Assembly: GCF_940143175.1 (NCBI RefSeq) | Contig: NZ_OW659496.1 | Coordinates: forward strand, 1,798,001 to 1,862,000 | DNA: 64,000 nucleotides | Source of the DNA: Erysipelothrix amsterdamensis | Lineage (GTDB): Bacteria > Bacillota_I > Bacilli_A > Erysipelotrichales > Erysipelotrichaceae | Direction: 5' to 3' | In this document: positions 63,143 to 64,000 of the stretch, piece by piece | Layout of the letters: each line of letters opens with the position of its first letter | Numbering within the stretch: the stretch's first letter is position 1 | Program-made: the position numbers and the translations under genes | Notes under the pieces: generated by a model | Told to the model about the DNA's origin: nothing | Databases searched by the model: none | What the model saw: only the letters and a program-made list of their open reading frames with translations

Positions 63143-63448
63143 ATTATTACCTCTCTTAATATCGTTTGTATTATATCATAAGTCTTTCAAATTAATTTTA
63201 AAATTTCTAGTTTCCATTTTTTTTGAACTCATATTTTTATGTCTAAATAATCGCTGAATTTACGATTTTTCTATCCTTATATATAGAGTGGTTCTTTTCA
63301 TATAAGAATCTTGCTTTTTTTCAATCGAAAATACACAGGATCATTTTGGGTTTTCTTCTTTATTATTATAATGAAATCCATTTTTCAGCCATAACTTTTT
63401 TTTATTATTAAATAGAAATAAATACCCTATAAATTTTTTGTTCAAATA
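63143..63448. other. 306-bp very AT-rich gene-free region
   Basis: The stretch between the QueT-like gene and the aldehyde dehydrogenase gene is very rich in A and T, with long T runs. The queT -10 (TATAAT on the minus strand) is near 63171-63176. I see no RNA motif, repeat or gene in the rest. Confidence 0.6.
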
Positions 63449-64000
63449 TTATTTAAATATTTTTTTGATGAACTTAAATTTGGTCTGATGATAAGGTGGG
63501 TACATTATCGATAGCGGAAATGAATTTGATTTCATCATTGATTTACAATTTGAAAAGACTTCAAAACTTGAAAAACCATGATATGTTCCAATTCCAGAAT
63601 TTCCAATCCCACCAAAAGGAAGTGCGTCATTTACAAGATGCAATATTGTATCATTAATGCATCCGCCACCAAATTGAATACGATTAAGAATTGCTTCTTG
63701 TTCTTCATAGGACTCTGTGAACATATATAAGGATAGAGGTTTTGGATTATTTTCAATTATTGTATAGGCCTCTTCCAATGTATCAAATGCAATTATCGGT
63801 AAGATCGGTCCAAATATTTCAGATTCCATAACCTTACCCTTATCACACTCTAAAGAGAGTAACGTCGGTTCGATATATGTTCCATTACTCCTGCCTCCAA
63901 AGACAATATCATCTTTATGTGCCTCCAGGATCTGTTTGAGGCGGTCTGCGTGCTTTATATTCACGATACGGCCATAGTCTTCATTGTTTTTGATATCATC
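63449..64000 (-). CDS. Aldehyde dehydrogenase (C-terminal part, cut by window edge)
   Basis: The frame is open from the right edge to a stop at 63449, so the gene's start lies outside. The visible 183 residues match the C-terminal third of NAD(P)-dependent aldehyde dehydrogenases: YGRIVNIKHADRL, then ESEIFGPILPII with the NAD-binding Glu, and PFGGIGNSGIGTYHG. The catalytic Cys is not in view. The C-terminal hydrophobic/basic tail (ILPPYHQTKFKFIKKIFK-like) fits the class 3 ALDH group. A GTG at 63962-63964 is inside the conserved domain and is not the start. Confidence 0.9.
   Translation of the reverse strand, partial: DDIKNNEDYGRIVNIKHADRLKQILEAHKDDIVFGGRSNGTYIEPTLLSLECDKGKVMESEIFGPILPIIAFDTLEEAYTIIENNPKPLSLYMFTESYEEQEAILNRIQFGGGCINDTILHLVNDALPFGGIGNSGIGTYHGFSSFEVFSNCKSMMKSNSFPLSIMYPPYHQTKFKFIKKIFK

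Noticed and set aside
62675-63260. A preQ1 riboswitch upstream of the QueT-like gene
   Set aside because: No class I, II or III preQ1 motif could be seen on the minus strand; the 5' region is short and AT-rich.
63962-63964. GTG as the start of the aldehyde dehydrogenase gene
   Set aside because: The same frame stays open and conserved to the window edge, so the true start is outside.

Overview
The window is 64 kb of AT-rich, gene-dense bacterial chromosome carrying almost only housekeeping genes in the order typical of Bacillota. Diagnostic neighbourhoods are tilS-hpt-ftsH-hslO-lysS, DUF1146-mreB/mbl, tdk-prfA-prmC-ywlC-rpiB-glyA-upp, rpoE(delta)-pyrG-fba, and rnmV-ksgA-ispE followed by glmU-prs. 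There are no sporulation genes where Bacillus has them. The HMG-CoA synthase, the short RNA polymerase delta subunit and the reduced AddB point to a host-associated, non-sporulating member of the Erysipelotrichia (an Erysipelothrix-like organism is my best guess). That assignment is inference.

Layout. 1-7.2 kb: lysS (cut by the left edge), hslO, ftsH, hpt, tilS, a MazF/PemK-fold protein, mreB/mbl and ywzB-like, all on the minus strand. 7.3-9.3 kb: a fluoride riboswitch controlling a cation/proton antiporter, then cutC. 9.3-15.2 kb: the upp-to-tdk translation and nucleotide operon, and rpmE. 15.4-20.1 kb: an acetyltransferase with a tiny membrane protein, a small membrane protein, an APC permease, a TIM-barrel protein of unknown role and a two-part ThrE-type exporter. 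20.2-22.0 kb: a plus-strand padR-DUF1700-DUF4097 module. 22.0-23.8 kb: a complete 1.8-kb IS3-family element that has inserted into the loop of the terminator shared by that module and pflA. 23.8-30.6 kb: pflA, murA, an OpuC-type osmoprotectant ABC transporter and a formate channel. 30.8-38.2 kb: fba, pyrG (with a CTP-sensing attenuator), rpoE, a DUF1934 gene with no ordinary start codon, pepP, an HD phosphohydrolase and gltX. 38.2-41 kb: divergent thiolase and mvaS. 41-50 kb: small enzymes, a 59-residue conserved-looking protein, a cyclic-di-AMP receptor, ychF, folD, dtd, rarA, an acrylyl-CoA-reductase-like enzyme, a DEAD-box helicase and exonuclease III. 51-56.5 kb: plus-strand addB-addA. 56.5-64 kb: NUDIX, prs, glmU, ispE, ksgA, rnmV, a 3D-domain lipoprotein, a QueT-like transporter and an aldehyde dehydrogenase cut by the right edge.

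How the parts fit. Nucleotide salvage and supply (hpt, upp, tdk, prs, pyrG), one-carbon metabolism (glyA, folD), mixed-acid fermentation (pflA, focA), isoprenoid synthesis (thl, mvaS), cell wall (murA, glmU, mreB), osmoprotection (opuC plus a c-di-AMP receptor) and DNA repair (addAB, rarA, xth) are all represented. The least ordinary signals are the IS in the terminator loop, the two cis-regulatory leaders (fluoride, CTP), a catalytically doubtful MazF-like protein locked into a core operon, and a promoter placed so that the DUF1934 mRNA must be leaderless or use a non-canonical start. No tRNA, rRNA, CRISPR array, phage or defence island was seen.
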